Shown one piece after another: positions 52,788 to 61,856 of a stretch of 64,000 nucleotides of DNA (its first letter is position 1; every line of letters begins with the position of its first letter). A model generated the notes under the pieces. It was not told the origin of the DNA. It saw nothing but the letters and a program-made list of their open reading frames with translations, and searched no databases. This DNA is from Gammaproteobacteria bacterium (GTDB lineage: Bacteria; Pseudomonadota; Gammaproteobacteria; Pseudomonadales; Azotimanducaceae). The position numbers and the translations under genes were made by a program. Location of the stretch: contig JAPPHD010000037.1 of NCBI GenBank assembly GCA_028821125.1, positions 52,714 through 116,713 on the forward strand, in the 5' to 3' direction.

Positions 52788-53540
52788 GTGGAGCCTCTGC
52801 AGCGCGGCAATATCCGGCTGGCGGCCACGGTCGTCCTGACGCGGGAGCGGCGGGGCGGCATCGAGGTTTTCATGATCCAGCGTCCCGGGCGGGGCGACTT
52901 CCCCAACCTGCACGTTTTTCCTGGCGGCAAGGTGGACGAGGCGGACTTCCTGCCCGAACTCTGCGACGGCGTCGACGAGGCGTCCGCAGACCGGGCCGTC
53001 GGGGTCGCCGGCGGTGGCCTGCGGTACTGGGTGGCGGCCATTCGCGAATGCTTCGAGGAGTGCGGCGTGCTGTTCGCTACCGCGGCGGGCCGCCCCGCCA
53101 TAGACGGTGAGGAATCGCAGGAGCGGTTCTCCGGTTACCGCGCCATGCTGATCGACGGCCGGTTGGACATGGCTTCCCTGTGCGCCCGGGAAGGCCTGCG
53201 CCTGGCTTGCGACGAGATGCTGTATTTCAGTCACTGGCTCACTCCCGAAGCGGCGGCCCGCCGTTTCGACACGCGCTTCTTCGTCGCCGCCATGCCGTTG
53301 CGGCAGAATGCGCTGGCACACGAAACCGAGACGCAGAACGGCTGCTGGATCAGGCCTGCCGAAGCGATGCGGCTTTGCGAGGCGGGCGAATGGCAGATGA
53401 TCGCACCCACTCTCACAACGCTGCGGATGATCGAACCGCACGCAGAGTGCAAGGTTTTGCTCGACACCGTTCAGAAGGAGGCGCACCTGCCGGAGCTGAC
53501 GGACTACCTGCGCCGGGAAGGCATGCAGGAGATACGGTGA
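52788..53540 (+). CDS. Nudix hydrolase (NUDT19-like, split Nudix box)
   Basis: A 250-residue Nudix protein. The Nudix box is interrupted by an insertion of about 35 residues: FPGGKVDEAD, then GLRYWVAAIRECFEECGVLF, which keeps the catalytic REx2EExG. This long insertion is typical of NUDT19/NUDT8-like coenzyme A or nucleoside diphosphate pyrophosphatases. The C-terminal part has TRFFVAAMP and ETQNGCWIRPAEAM, as in the same group. The start is taken as GTG 52788, with GGAG eight bases before; GTG 52779 is possible. Confidence 0.83.
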   Translation: MEPLQRGNIRLAATVVLTRERRGGIEVFMIQRPGRGDFPNLHVFPGGKVDEADFLPELCDGVDEASADRAVGVAGGGLRYWVAAIRECFEECGVLFATAAGRPAIDGEESQERFSGYRAMLIDGRLDMASLCAREGLRLACDEMLYFSHWLTPEAAARRFDTRFFVAAMPLRQNALAHETETQNGCWIRPAEAMRLCEAGEWQMIAPTLTTLRMIEPHAECKVLLDTVQKEAHLPELTDYLRREGMQEIR

Positions 53541-53650
53541 TTGTCGCAACCCGTCGGGCACAGCCCCAGCCGCGGCACGGCTTTGGCAAGCGGAGATGCC
53601 GGTACCGCATTTCCGCGCTTGGAGCCCCCACGAAGGAACTGTTCCCCACC

Positions 53651-53723
53651 AGGCCTGTGGCTGCGTTGCGGCCCTTGCCAATATGCTCGATATTGGCTGC
53701 GAGCCACGCCTTGCCACAGGCCT
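53651..53723. repeat. Nested inverted repeat (two stem-loops in one 73-base unit)
   Basis: Outer arms AGGCCTGTGGC (53651-53661) and GCCACAGGCCT (53713-53723) are perfect inverted 11-mers. Between them GCCAATAT-GCTCG-ATATTGGC (53677-53697) forms a perfect eight-base stem. The unit lies in the non-coding gap between the Nudix and ABC genes. It resembles dispersed repeats of proteobacterial genomes; no second copy is seen in this window. Confidence 0.7.
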
Positions 53724-53779
53724 TGTGCGGCACGCTGAAAGGTAGCGTATTTGTGACACAGGACACTGGGCCCTGAGAC

Positions 53780-54448
53780 ATGGCGGCACCCGCGCTTGCA
53801 CTCGATGGGGTCGGCAAGGGGTTCTCGGACGGCCGGAGGTACCTGCCGGTACTGGAGAATTTCGATCTCGCCGTTGCCCCTGGAGAGGTGGTGGCCGTCT
53901 GCGGCCCGAGCGGCTCCGGCAAGTCCACGCTGCTGAACCTGATTGCGGGGCTGCTGGCCGTGGACGACGGCAGGCTGACGTTGCGCGAGGGCGACATGGT
54001 GCACCCCATGCACGGCCTGGCTCCGGCGGCGCGCGCGGCCGTGCGCCGGCGCCTGGTGGGATACGTCTTCCAGTTCTTCAACCTGGTGCCGACCCTCAAC
54101 GTATTGGAAAACGTGCGGCTGCCGCTCGCGCTGAACAGGCGCGACGACCTGGCGCCCCGTGCACTCGAGCGCCTGGAGGCGCTGGGCCTGGGCGATGTGC
54201 TGCACGCGTTTCCCGACACCCTCTCGGGCGGGGAACGGCAACGGGTCGCCATCGCCCGGGCGGTGGCCCACGAACCCGCCATCGTCCTCGCGGACGAACC
54301 CACCGGCAACCTGGATCCGGGCAACAGCGACCGGGTGGCCGGCCTGCTCTTCTCGGAGGTGGAACGGCTGAACTGCGCCATGGTGATCGCCACCCACAGC
54401 GAGGCCATCGCCCGGCGTGCCGACCGTATCGTGGAGCTGGATTGTTGA
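53780..54448 (+). CDS. ABC transporter ATP-binding protein, LolD/MacB (AttE-like) type
   Basis: A 222-residue ATPase. Walker A is GPSGSGKST, the Q-loop YVFQFFNLVPTLNVLENVRLPL is typical of the LolD/MacB/FtsE group, the signature LSGGERQRVAIARA and Walker B IVLADEPTGNLD are intact. It pairs with the 802-residue permease that starts within its stop codon. With the lipocalin after it, the operon matches the attEFGH-like layout, a mechanotransmission-type exporter acting on periplasmic or outer-membrane components. Confidence 0.9.
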   Translation: MAAPALALDGVGKGFSDGRRYLPVLENFDLAVAPGEVVAVCGPSGSGKSTLLNLIAGLLAVDDGRLTLREGDMVHPMHGLAPAARAAVRRRLVGYVFQFFNLVPTLNVLENVRLPLALNRRDDLAPRALERLEALGLGDVLHAFPDTLSGGERQRVAIARAVAHEPAIVLADEPTGNLDPGNSDRVAGLLFSEVERLNCAMVIATHSEAIARRADRIVELDC

Positions 54449-56850
54449 GACTGGTCGCTCTCGGTTTTGCGCGGTTCTTCGCCAGGACGCCCTGGACCAC
54501 GCTGACGGCCCTGCTTGGCGTGTCCCTGGGTGTGGCATCGACGGTGGCCGTGCACCTCATCAGCCTGTCGGTGGCCGGGTCGCTGGAAGCGAACCGCGCG
54601 CCGCACCTCGGGGGGCTCACGCACCTTGCCGAAAGGCGCGGCGCCACCATGAGCGACTACTTCGAACTGCGCCGCCGCTGGCGCGGTGGCGAACTGCCCG
54701 ACGTGCTGGGGCTGGTGCCAATGGTCGACGGACGTATCGTTGCGGGCGGGCGGCGCTTCCACGTGTCAGGGGCAGACTGGCTTGCGCTGTACGGCCTGCC
54801 GGGAGAGGGACGGGGCGGCGGCGCGGGATCGCGACCGGGGTCGATCGTGGTGGATGCCGGTCTCCTGATCGCCGAAGGCGACCGCCTGCGGCTTGGCGGT
54901 GAGGAGTGGCCGGTGGCCGGAGTCGTCGACTCCGGCGTCGGGGACGGCCTCTTCGCCGATATCGGCGATGCGCTGCATATCCTGAATGCGCCGCCGGAGA
55001 CGCTGAGCCGCGTGGGTGTGGCCGCGCGCGATCCCTGGGCACGCCTTCGCTCCTGGCTGGAGGCCCTGTTGCCGGGGCTGTCGGCGGCACTGCCGGAGGG
55101 GCCTGCGGAACTGAGGTTCTCCTCCGGCGGTACATCCGGCGCTACCGGCAATGCGAACGTTGCGCCGGCGGATTGGGAACTGCGCCCGGTTTCCTTCGAA
55201 CAACCGGGCGCCAGATTCGCGAACTCGATACTGTTCAACCTGGGTGCGCTGGGAACCCTGGCCCTGCTGGTGGCCTGGTTTCTGATCTACCAGGTGTCGG
55301 TGCTCTGGGTCCGGCGCCAGTCGCCCGTGTTGGAAAGCCTGTCGGTGCTGGGTGCGAGCCGCAGGGAACTGGGCGGGTGTTTCCTGCTGGCCGTGGCTTC
55401 GCTGGGAGCGCTCGCTACCCTCGTTGGCACCGTGGCGGGAGTACTGCTCGCCGAACTGCTCAGCGAAATCTCCACCGCCGGTCTGGAAGCGGCGCCGGTG
55501 CCGGAGATGTCGTCCGAGGTGGTCGCCAAGGCGTTGATCTCCGGCGTCGGCATTGCGGCGGTGGGCGGCTGGATGGCGTTCCGCCGCTGGGGCCGGCCCG
55601 TATCCCGATCGCTGTTCACCGCCGGCCGGCTGATTTCGTGCGCTCTGGCGCTGGCGACGATCGCCGTTGGTGTGGGCATGGAGGAAACCGGTCTGGCGGG
55701 CGGATTTGCGGCGATCCTGGCGGCCGCGCTCCTGACGGTTTCCCTGGTCGGGCCCCTGTTGCGCGCGGCGCGGCGCCTCGCGGTTGCCGCGCCGGGCGGA
55801 TTGCTGACCCGGCTTGCCGTGCGCGAAGCCACCTGGTTCGAGGACGACGTGGGGACGGCCCTGGGCGCCCTGGTGCTGGCCGTGGCCACCAGCGTGGGTG
55901 TCGGGTTGATGGTTGACAGCTTCAAGATCGACTTCGAGCGCATGCTTGCCCAGAGGCTTGCCCATGATTTCTACGTGGAATCGCCGGGAGGAAACCTGAG
56001 CGCCATGACGCGCTCGTTCGCGGAAGCCCGGCCGCAGGCGCGCTCGCAGGCCTACGGCAACCTGCGCACGCGCATTGACGGACGCATCGTGGAGGTTGGC
56101 CACACAGACTTTTCCCGGGCGGAGGCGGCGCGCTACGGGCATGGCGCCGCCCTGTTGCCGGACGAGGGGCTTGCCAGCGAAAGCCTGCTTCGCGCTCTCA
56201 ACGTGGATATTGGCGAGACGGTGGATGCGGGCGGCGCGCCGGTGCGGATTGCGGGCGCGTTCTCCGACTTCGGCGGCGTGGTGCCGCGACTGCTGATGCA
56301 GAACGAGACGGCGGCGCGGCACTTCGGCGTTTTGCACTTCACGGGCCTCGGCGTGTCCGGGATTTCACGCTCCGCACTCGAGGACCGGCTTGCCGCCGTC
56401 GCTCCCGGGGCCGGGGTGCGGCAGCGCGACCGGGCCCGTGCGCGTGCCCTGGAGATATTCGACCGGAGCTTCGCGATCACCAACGCCCTGACGTTGCTGG
56501 CGCTGACGGTTGCGGTGGTGGGCCTCTACAACGCCATGATGGGCTTGCGCCTGAATCGTCTGGCAACCCGGGAGCTTCTGGCGTCCCTGGGCCTTACCGC
56601 CGCGGAAAACCGCCACATCGAGTTGGTGAGGGCGCTCGGTCTCGGCCTCCTGGCCGTGCTGCTGGCCTTGCCCCTGGGGCTGGCCATGGGTGCGATTCTG
56701 TGCGGCGTGATCAATCCCCGTGCGTTCGGTTGGAGTGTGGCGATGTCGTTGCCGGCCTCCGCCCTGGCCTTGCCCGTGGCGCTGGGTTTCGCCGCGGCGG
56801 TGATTGCCGCGGTTGCACCGTCGCCGGCGGAGCGGGTACATGCGAGCTGA
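54442..56850 (+). CDS. FtsX-like ABC permease, large double-repeat type
   Basis: An 802-residue membrane protein with an N-terminal helix (TPWTTLTALLGVSLGVASTVAVHLI), a large periplasmic domain, three central helices (NSILFNLGALGTLALLVAWFLIYQVSVLWVRRQSPVLESLSVLGASRREL), then a second copy of the same plan and three C-terminal helices. FtsX motifs around VLGASRREL and LASLGLTAAENRHIE are present. It starts at a TTG overlapping the ATPase stop. In Agrobacterium attE-H two permease genes are separate; here one long protein carries both halves. Confidence 0.87.
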   Translation: MLRLVALGFARFFARTPWTTLTALLGVSLGVASTVAVHLISLSVAGSLEANRAPHLGGLTHLAERRGATMSDYFELRRRWRGGELPDVLGLVPMVDGRIVAGGRRFHVSGADWLALYGLPGEGRGGGAGSRPGSIVVDAGLLIAEGDRLRLGGEEWPVAGVVDSGVGDGLFADIGDALHILNAPPETLSRVGVAARDPWARLRSWLEALLPGLSAALPEGPAELRFSSGGTSGATGNANVAPADWELRPVSFEQPGARFANSILFNLGALGTLALLVAWFLIYQVSVLWVRRQSPVLESLSVLGASRRELGGCFLLAVASLGALATLVGTVAGVLLAELLSEISTAGLEAAPVPEMSSEVVAKALISGVGIAAVGGWMAFRRWGRPVSRSLFTAGRLISCALALATIAVGVGMEETGLAGGFAAILAAALLTVSLVGPLLRAARRLAVAAPGGLLTRLAVREATWFEDDVGTALGALVLAVATSVGVGLMVDSFKIDFERMLAQRLAHDFYVESPGGNLSAMTRSFAEARPQARSQAYGNLRTRIDGRIVEVGHTDFSRAEAARYGHGAALLPDEGLASESLLRALNVDIGETVDAGGAPVRIAGAFSDFGGVVPRLLMQNETAARHFGVLHFTGLGVSGISRSALEDRLAAVAPGAGVRQRDRARARALEIFDRSFAITNALTLLALTVAVVGLYNAMMGLRLNRLATRELLASLGLTAAENRHIELVRALGLGLLAVLLALPLGLAMGAILCGVINPRAFGWSVAMSLPASALALPVALGFAAAVIAAVAPSPAERVHAS

Positions 56851-57976
56851 TCGCCCGCTCCGGCGGCGGGCGCCGATGCGGTTGTTGGCTTTGGCGCTGG
56901 CCTTGGCGGCGAGCGCCTGCGGTGGGCCGGAGCCGGGCAGCGATGCGCCGGGGCTAAGGGTGGGCGATGTGCTCGGGTCAGGGCCGGAAGGCGTCGAATT
57001 CGCGCATGCAAACACGCCACGCGCCTTTGAATTCCCGGCGGACCATGGCGCGCACCCGGAATACCGCAGCGAGTGGTGGTACCTGACCCTGGCCCTGGAA
57101 GGCGACGGCGGGAGGGAGTTCGGCGTGCAGTTCACCGTCTTCCGGCAGGCGCTGTTCCCGGGTGGCGCGGCCGACGACCCCTGGCGCAACGGCCAGGCCT
57201 ACCTCGGGCATCTCGCCGTCACCGACGTAGGAGCCGGGCGCCATCGGGAAGCGGAGCGCCTCTCCAGGGGGCACCCGGCGCTGGCCGGCGTCCGCGCCGG
57301 GAACGAAAGCGGCTTTGCGGTGTGGCTGGAGGGCTGGCGACTGTCGGGGGACGGAGACAACTGGACCCTCGAAGCCGCCGCCGGGGACTTTGCCGTGTCG
57401 CTGCAATTGGCGCCCACCCGTCCCATTGTCCTGCAGGGCGATGCCGGGCTGTCGGCCAAGGGCCCGGGTGAAGCCTCCTACTACTATTCGGTGCCGCGCC
57501 TGCAGGCATCGGGAAGCCTGCGACTCGACGAGACCGCGCACGCGGTCAGGGGGCTCGGTTGGCTGGATCGCGAGTGGAGCACCAGCGTGCTCGGGCCCCA
57601 CCAAGTCGGATGGGACTGGTTTGCCCTGATGCTCGACAACGGCGAGGACATCATGGCGTTCCGGCTGCGGCGCGACGACGGCGCACGCGACCCCTACGAT
57701 CATGGCGTGCTGGTGGATGCGTCCGGCCGTGCACGGCATCTCGGCCCCGGCGACTTCAGCCTGGAACCGCTGGAATACTGGCGGGATGAGCGGGGCACGC
57801 GATGGCCGGTGCGCTGGAGGCTGGCGGTGGGGGAGCGCCGCTGGCTGGTTGCCGCGCCGGTGCTGAACCAGCGGATGGACACGCTCTTGACTTACTGGGA
57901 AGGGCTCGTTCATGTTCTGGACGAGACGGGCCATCGGTCGGGGCGGGGGTACATGGAACTGACCGGGTATCGATGA
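56840..57976 (+). CDS. AttH-like lipocalin (carotenoid 1,2-hydratase fold), secreted
   Basis: A 378-residue exported protein that starts inside the permease gene (11-base overlap). The signal LLALALALAASAC may be a lipoprotein signal. The core has FEFPADHGAHPEYRSEWWYLTLALEG near the N terminus and GLGWLDREWSTSVLGPHQVGWDWFALMLDNGEDIMAFRLR in the second half, both hallmarks of the AttH/CrtC double-lipocalin family. As third gene of an AttEFGH-type operon it probably binds or modifies a lipid handled by the transporter. Confidence 0.88.
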   Translation: MRADRPLRRRAPMRLLALALALAASACGGPEPGSDAPGLRVGDVLGSGPEGVEFAHANTPRAFEFPADHGAHPEYRSEWWYLTLALEGDGGREFGVQFTVFRQALFPGGAADDPWRNGQAYLGHLAVTDVGAGRHREAERLSRGHPALAGVRAGNESGFAVWLEGWRLSGDGDNWTLEAAAGDFAVSLQLAPTRPIVLQGDAGLSAKGPGEASYYYSVPRLQASGSLRLDETAHAVRGLGWLDREWSTSVLGPHQVGWDWFALMLDNGEDIMAFRLRRDDGARDPYDHGVLVDASGRARHLGPGDFSLEPLEYWRDERGTRWPVRWRLAVGERRWLVAAPVLNQRMDTLLTYWEGLVHVLDETGHRSGRGYMELTGYR

Positions 57977-58027
57977 CGAACGGGGCGTTGTCCCAGCCCG
58001 ACGAAACAGAAGCGACCGGGTGCGAAA

Positions 58028-59485
58028 TTGACGCGTTCAACGACTCTGCCCGCGAATGAGGGGTCCAGGCTGCGGGAACTCATGGCCGAGAACCGTGCCT
58101 TGCGGGCAAGTCTCGAGGCCGCGCGGGAACGGAAAGCGGCCCACCGGCTGGCGAGCTATCAGGCTCGTCACGACCCGGTGACGGGGCTTCCCAATCGGGC
58201 GCTCTTCGACGAACGCCTGGAAGCGGCCATTGCCGAGGCGCCGCGCAGCGGGCGCGGGCTGGCGCTGATGTTCCTGGACCTCGACGGGTTCAAGGCCGTG
58301 AACGACAGCCTGGGTCACGACCTGGGCGACAGGTTGCTGAAGGCGGTCGCCGGACGCATGCAGGGCTGCATACGCTTGAGCGACACGCTGGCGCGGTACG
58401 GTGGCGACGAGTTTGCGCTGCTGTTGCCCGGCGTGCGTGCCCGGCAGGACGCCGCGGCCATCGCCGGCAAGATCCTCGGTTGCCTGGGCAAACCCTTCCA
58501 GCTCGCCGGACGGCGGCTCGGCGTCGGAGTCAGCATCGGCATTGCCCTCTACCCGGAGGCCGGCGATGTGGGCGAGGACCTGATCCGCCGGGCGGATGTG
58601 GCGATGTACCACGTCAAGGGCAAGGAGAAGAACGCGTTTCTTTTCTTCTCGGAAGAGATGGACTCGGAAGAAATGGACCCCGACCGCTCCGGTCACCTGG
58701 TGACGGATCGCGAACTCCATGCCGGATTGATCCGGGGCGAACTCGAGCTTCGTTACCGGCCGCGGGTGAATCTCGCAACCGGCCGGATCACGACCCTGGA
58801 GGCAGGGTGGCGTTGGCGGCATCCCGAAAGGGGCCTGATCGGGCCGGGGGATACCGTCGCGCCGGAGCGGCCGGGCGGGGCCATGGCCGCCGTCGACAGT
58901 TTCCTGCACCGCCAGGCATTTGAGCAGACGGCCGAGTGGCGACGGCGGGGAACGCCGGACCTGGGGGTGGCGGTGGCGCTGCCGGCCGGCCGGCTCGCCC
59001 AACCGGGATTCATCGATGGTTTCATGGAGAATCTGCGCGCCGCCGATCTCGATGCGGCGGCAGCGACGGTGGAGATCGACGAGGCCGCCCTCATGGAGCC
59101 GGTGCAGGCCATTGCCGCGGAACTCGCCGATCTTCGACGCCGGGGCGTCCGGGTGGCCGCAAGCGGGTTCGGGGCCGGTTTTTCGTCCTTGCGATACCTT
59201 GAACGTCTCGCACTGCATGGCCTGAACCTGGCGCCGGCCCTCATGCGCGATGTCAGGCCAGGCGCCGGTAGCGGTGAGCGAACCATTGCCGCCATCGCCG
59301 CGGCGGCGGCGGCACTCGGCCTCGAGCTGTTCGCATCCGGCGTCGAGACGCGGGACCAGCTCGCCCTGCTCAAGTCCTGCGGCTTCAGCGAGGCGGGCGG
59401 CTCCGTCTTTTCCGGAGCCGTACCGGGTTCTGATATCGGGAGGCTCCTGACCGGAAACCCGTTTGCATCCGTGGTGGGCGTGTAG
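58028..59485 (+). CDS. Diguanylate cyclase (GGDEF) with degenerate EAL domain
   Basis: A 485-residue signalling protein. An N-terminal coiled coil (LMAENRALRASLEAARERKA) is followed by an intact GGDEF domain: GGDEF at 125-129 and the RxxD inhibitory site RLSD at 116-119, so c-di-GMP synthesis with feedback is expected. The EAL domain is eroded: EAL reads EAG (258-260), the DDFG motif reads SGFGAG, the K-x-D and E of the metal site are changed, so phosphodiesterase activity is unlikely and the domain may only bind. No sensor domain or membrane helix. The start is uncertain: TTG 58028 or ATG 58082. Confidence 0.88.
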   Translation: MTRSTTLPANEGSRLRELMAENRALRASLEAARERKAAHRLASYQARHDPVTGLPNRALFDERLEAAIAEAPRSGRGLALMFLDLDGFKAVNDSLGHDLGDRLLKAVAGRMQGCIRLSDTLARYGGDEFALLLPGVRARQDAAAIAGKILGCLGKPFQLAGRRLGVGVSIGIALYPEAGDVGEDLIRRADVAMYHVKGKEKNAFLFFSEEMDSEEMDPDRSGHLVTDRELHAGLIRGELELRYRPRVNLATGRITTLEAGWRWRHPERGLIGPGDTVAPERPGGAMAAVDSFLHRQAFEQTAEWRRRGTPDLGVAVALPAGRLAQPGFIDGFMENLRAADLDAAAATVEIDEAALMEPVQAIAAELADLRRRGVRVAASGFGAGFSSLRYLERLALHGLNLAPALMRDVRPGAGSGERTIAAIAAAAAALGLELFASGVETRDQLALLKSCGFSEAGGSVFSGAVPGSDIGRLLTGNPFASVVGV

Positions 59486-59509
59486 TGCAATTCCCGTTTT
59501 GAAAGTTGC

Positions 59510-59538
59510 CGGACGGTTCCCGGACGGTTCCCGGACAG
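59510..59538. repeat. Tandem 11-base repeat at the PLP enzyme start
   Basis: CGGACGGTTCC occurs twice in succession (59510-59520, 59521-59531), then a partial CGGACAG ends right before the GTG at 59539. The repeat suggests slippage in the leader. Confidence 0.6.
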
Positions 59539-60789
59539 GTGAAAGGCTTTACCAGCAAGATTGTCCACAGCGACAGGCAGGGCAACATCGAGCACGGCTC
59601 GATGCACAAGCCCGTGCACTCGACCGTCGCCTACGGATACGACGATGCGCGCGACCTGGCCGCGGTCTTTCAGGGCACCGGCCCGGGGTTCACCTACAGC
59701 CGCCAGGTCAACCCCACCGTGGAAGCCCTGCAGGCCAAGGTCACCACCATGGAGCGGGGCGTTGCGAGCCTCTGTTTTTCCACCGGCATGGCGGCGATCG
59801 GCACGATGCTGTTCGCCCTCTTGCGCAAGGGCGACCACTTCGTCTCCAGCTCGTTCCTGTTCGGCAACACCACCAGCCTGCTGCTGACCTTCGCCAACCA
59901 TGGCGTGGACGTCACGTTCGTCGACGCCACGGACGCGGCGGCCGTGGCGGAAGCCGTGCAGGACAACACCAGGCTGGTGTTCGTGGAGACCATCGCCAAC
60001 CCCCGTACCCAGGTGACGGCGCTCCAGGAGATCGGCGCACTGTGCGCGGCGCGCAATCTCGTCTACGTGGTCGACAACACCATGACCTCGCCCTACCTGT
60101 TCCAGCCGGCGGCGGTGGGCGCGAGCCTGGTCGTCAACAGCCTCACCAAGTACATCGGCGGCCACGGCAACGCGCTTGGCGGCGCGATTACCGAAATGGG
60201 CGCCTACGACTGGCGGGGTTTCGACAACATCCAGGCGCCGTGCAAGGTGAAGGACGAGAGGCTGTGGGCCCTCACCCAGATGAAGAAGAAGGGCCTGCGT
60301 GACTTCGGCGCCTCGCTGGCGCCGGAAGCGGCGCACCATATCGCGGTCGGCGCGGAGACCCTGGCCCTGCGCATGGAGCGGCAATGCGCCACCACCCGGA
60401 GCCTGGCCGAATACCTGAACGAACACGAGAAGGTCCGGCGGGTCTATTACCCCGGCCTGCCGGAACACCCCGAGTACGAACGCGCACAAGCGCTCTTCCG
60501 CCACCCGGGCGCGCTGTTCGGTTTCGAACTGGACCCGGGCCTGGATATCTGGACGTTCATGAACGCCTTCGAGGTCATCGTCCGCTCCACCAACCTGGGC
60601 GACAACCGCACCCTTGCCATTCCGGTGGCGCACACGATCTATCACGAGGTGGGCCCCGAGTGGCGCGCCAGAATGGGAATCGCCGATTCGCTCATCCGCA
60701 TCTCGGTGGGCATTGAGGATTGCGACGACCTGCTCGACGATTTCCGCCGGGGTTTCTCGGCCTCACAAAGCCAATCGTCTACGGGCTGA
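59539..60789 (+). CDS. PLP-dependent trans-sulfuration-family enzyme (cystathionine gamma-synthase/lyase-like)
   Basis: A 416-residue fold-type I PLP enzyme. It opens VKGFTSKIVHSDRQGNIEHGSMHKPVHSTVAYGYDDARDLAAVFQG, typical of a subgroup annotated as cystathionine gamma-synthase family. Landmarks: YSRQVNPTVEALQAKV, STGMAAIGTM, VDNTMTSPYLFQP and the PLP lysine in VNSLTKYIGGHGN. It may form or cleave C-S bonds of homocysteine, cystathionine or methionine; the motif set does not decide. The GTG start at 59539 matches similarity; a longer frame from TTG 59506 is encoded by the tandem repeat. It precedes purC by 47 bases. Confidence 0.87.
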   Translation: MKGFTSKIVHSDRQGNIEHGSMHKPVHSTVAYGYDDARDLAAVFQGTGPGFTYSRQVNPTVEALQAKVTTMERGVASLCFSTGMAAIGTMLFALLRKGDHFVSSSFLFGNTTSLLLTFANHGVDVTFVDATDAAAVAEAVQDNTRLVFVETIANPRTQVTALQEIGALCAARNLVYVVDNTMTSPYLFQPAAVGASLVVNSLTKYIGGHGNALGGAITEMGAYDWRGFDNIQAPCKVKDERLWALTQMKKKGLRDFGASLAPEAAHHIAVGAETLALRMERQCATTRSLAEYLNEHEKVRRVYYPGLPEHPEYERAQALFRHPGALFGFELDPGLDIWTFMNAFEVIVRSTNLGDNRTLAIPVAHTIYHEVGPEWRARMGIADSLIRISVGIEDCDDLLDDFRRGFSASQSQSSTG

Positions 60790-60794
60790 AACAC

Positions 60795-60836
60795 GGACTG
60801 AAAGAAACGGACTGAAAGAAACGGACTGAAAGAAAA
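60795..60836. repeat. Triplicated 14-base unit abutting the purC start
   Basis: GGACTGAAAGAAA(C/A) occurs three times in perfect phase (60795-60808, 60809-60822, 60823-60836), ending exactly at the purC ATG. Each unit holds a GAAAGAAA purine run that could act as a weak ribosome site, so copy number could change translation. Confidence 0.75.
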
Positions 60837-61757
60837 ATGAACGAAGCGGTATTGGAAACGAACCTGGATTTTCCCAACAAGCGTCGCGGCAAGGTGCGCG
60901 ACCTTTATGAACTCACGCTGGAGAATGGCGAGGAGGCGCTCTTGATCGTCGCCACCGACCGGGTGAGCGCCTTCGATGTGGTCATGGCGAACGGCCTGCC
61001 CGGCAAGGGGGTGCTGCTCACCCAGATCTCGAAGTTCTGGTTCGAGATGTTCTCCGGCGATTTCGACCACCACCTGATTTCCACCGACGCCGCGGACGTG
61101 CCCGGCCTCGATGCGGCGCAGCGTTCCGCGCTGGACGGGCGCATCATGCTGTGCCGGAAGACGACGGTCGTGCCGATCGAGTGTATCGCGAGGGGCTACA
61201 TTACCGGCAGCGGCTGGAAGGATTACCAGGCCACCGGGTCGGTGTGCGGAATACCGCTGCCGGCGGGCCTCAGGAACAGCGACCGGCTCGAGGAGCCGCT
61301 GTTCACGCCGTCCACCAAGGCGGCCACCGGGCATGACGAGAACATCAGCTTCGAGCAGGGCGTCGACATCGTCGGCCGTCAGCGCATGGAGTGGCTTGGC
61401 GAGGCGACCCTGCACCTGTACGGGAAGGCGCGGGACTATGCGCTGGAGCGGGGCATCATACTGGCCGACACCAAGTTCGAGTTCGGCACGCGTCCGGACC
61501 GCGACGAGCCTCTGCTGATCGACGAGATTTTCACGCCCGACAGCTCCCGCTTCTGGCCGGCGGACCGGTGGCAGCCGGGGGGCGAGCAGCCCAGTTTCGA
61601 CAAGCAGGTGGTGCGCAACTACCTGGAAACCGTCGTCGCCGCGGGCGAGTGGGACAAGACCCCGCCGGGGCCCAGGCTGCCGGACGAGGTGGTCGAGAAG
61701 AGCGTCGCCCGCTACCGGGAGGCGTACGAGCGGCTGACCGGTGCCAGCCTGTCCTGA
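60837..61757 (+). CDS. purC: Phosphoribosylaminoimidazole-succinocarboxamide synthase
   Basis: A 306-residue SAICAR synthase of the longer, yeast-like type. Landmarks: KRRGKVRDLYEL (phosphate site), LIVATDRVSAFDVVMANGLPGKG, ECIARGYITGSGWKDYQ, FTPSTKAATGHDENI and ADTKFEFG...LIDEIFTPDSSRFWP. It joins CAIR and aspartate with ATP in purine synthesis. The ATG is directly preceded by three copies of a 14-base repeat. Probably co-transcribed with the PLP enzyme. Confidence 0.96.
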   Translation: MNEAVLETNLDFPNKRRGKVRDLYELTLENGEEALLIVATDRVSAFDVVMANGLPGKGVLLTQISKFWFEMFSGDFDHHLISTDAADVPGLDAAQRSALDGRIMLCRKTTVVPIECIARGYITGSGWKDYQATGSVCGIPLPAGLRNSDRLEEPLFTPSTKAATGHDENISFEQGVDIVGRQRMEWLGEATLHLYGKARDYALERGIILADTKFEFGTRPDRDEPLLIDEIFTPDSSRFWPADRWQPGGEQPSFDKQVVRNYLETVVAAGEWDKTPPGPRLPDEVVEKSVARYREAYERLTGASLS

Positions 61758-61856
61758 ACCCATGGACGGGCGGCGATGCGGCGCCGCCCGGCCCCGGTGG
61801 AAGCAGGCTGGAGGCGCGCACCTGAGCGGGCGGTTTGGTCGCCGCCGGTGACCGAC

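Noticed and set aside
52646..53101. N-terminal extension of the Arc-like protein
   Set aside because: The extra 150 residues are antisense to the Nudix gene. The ribbon-helix-helix starts at the ATG with a GGGGAG site.
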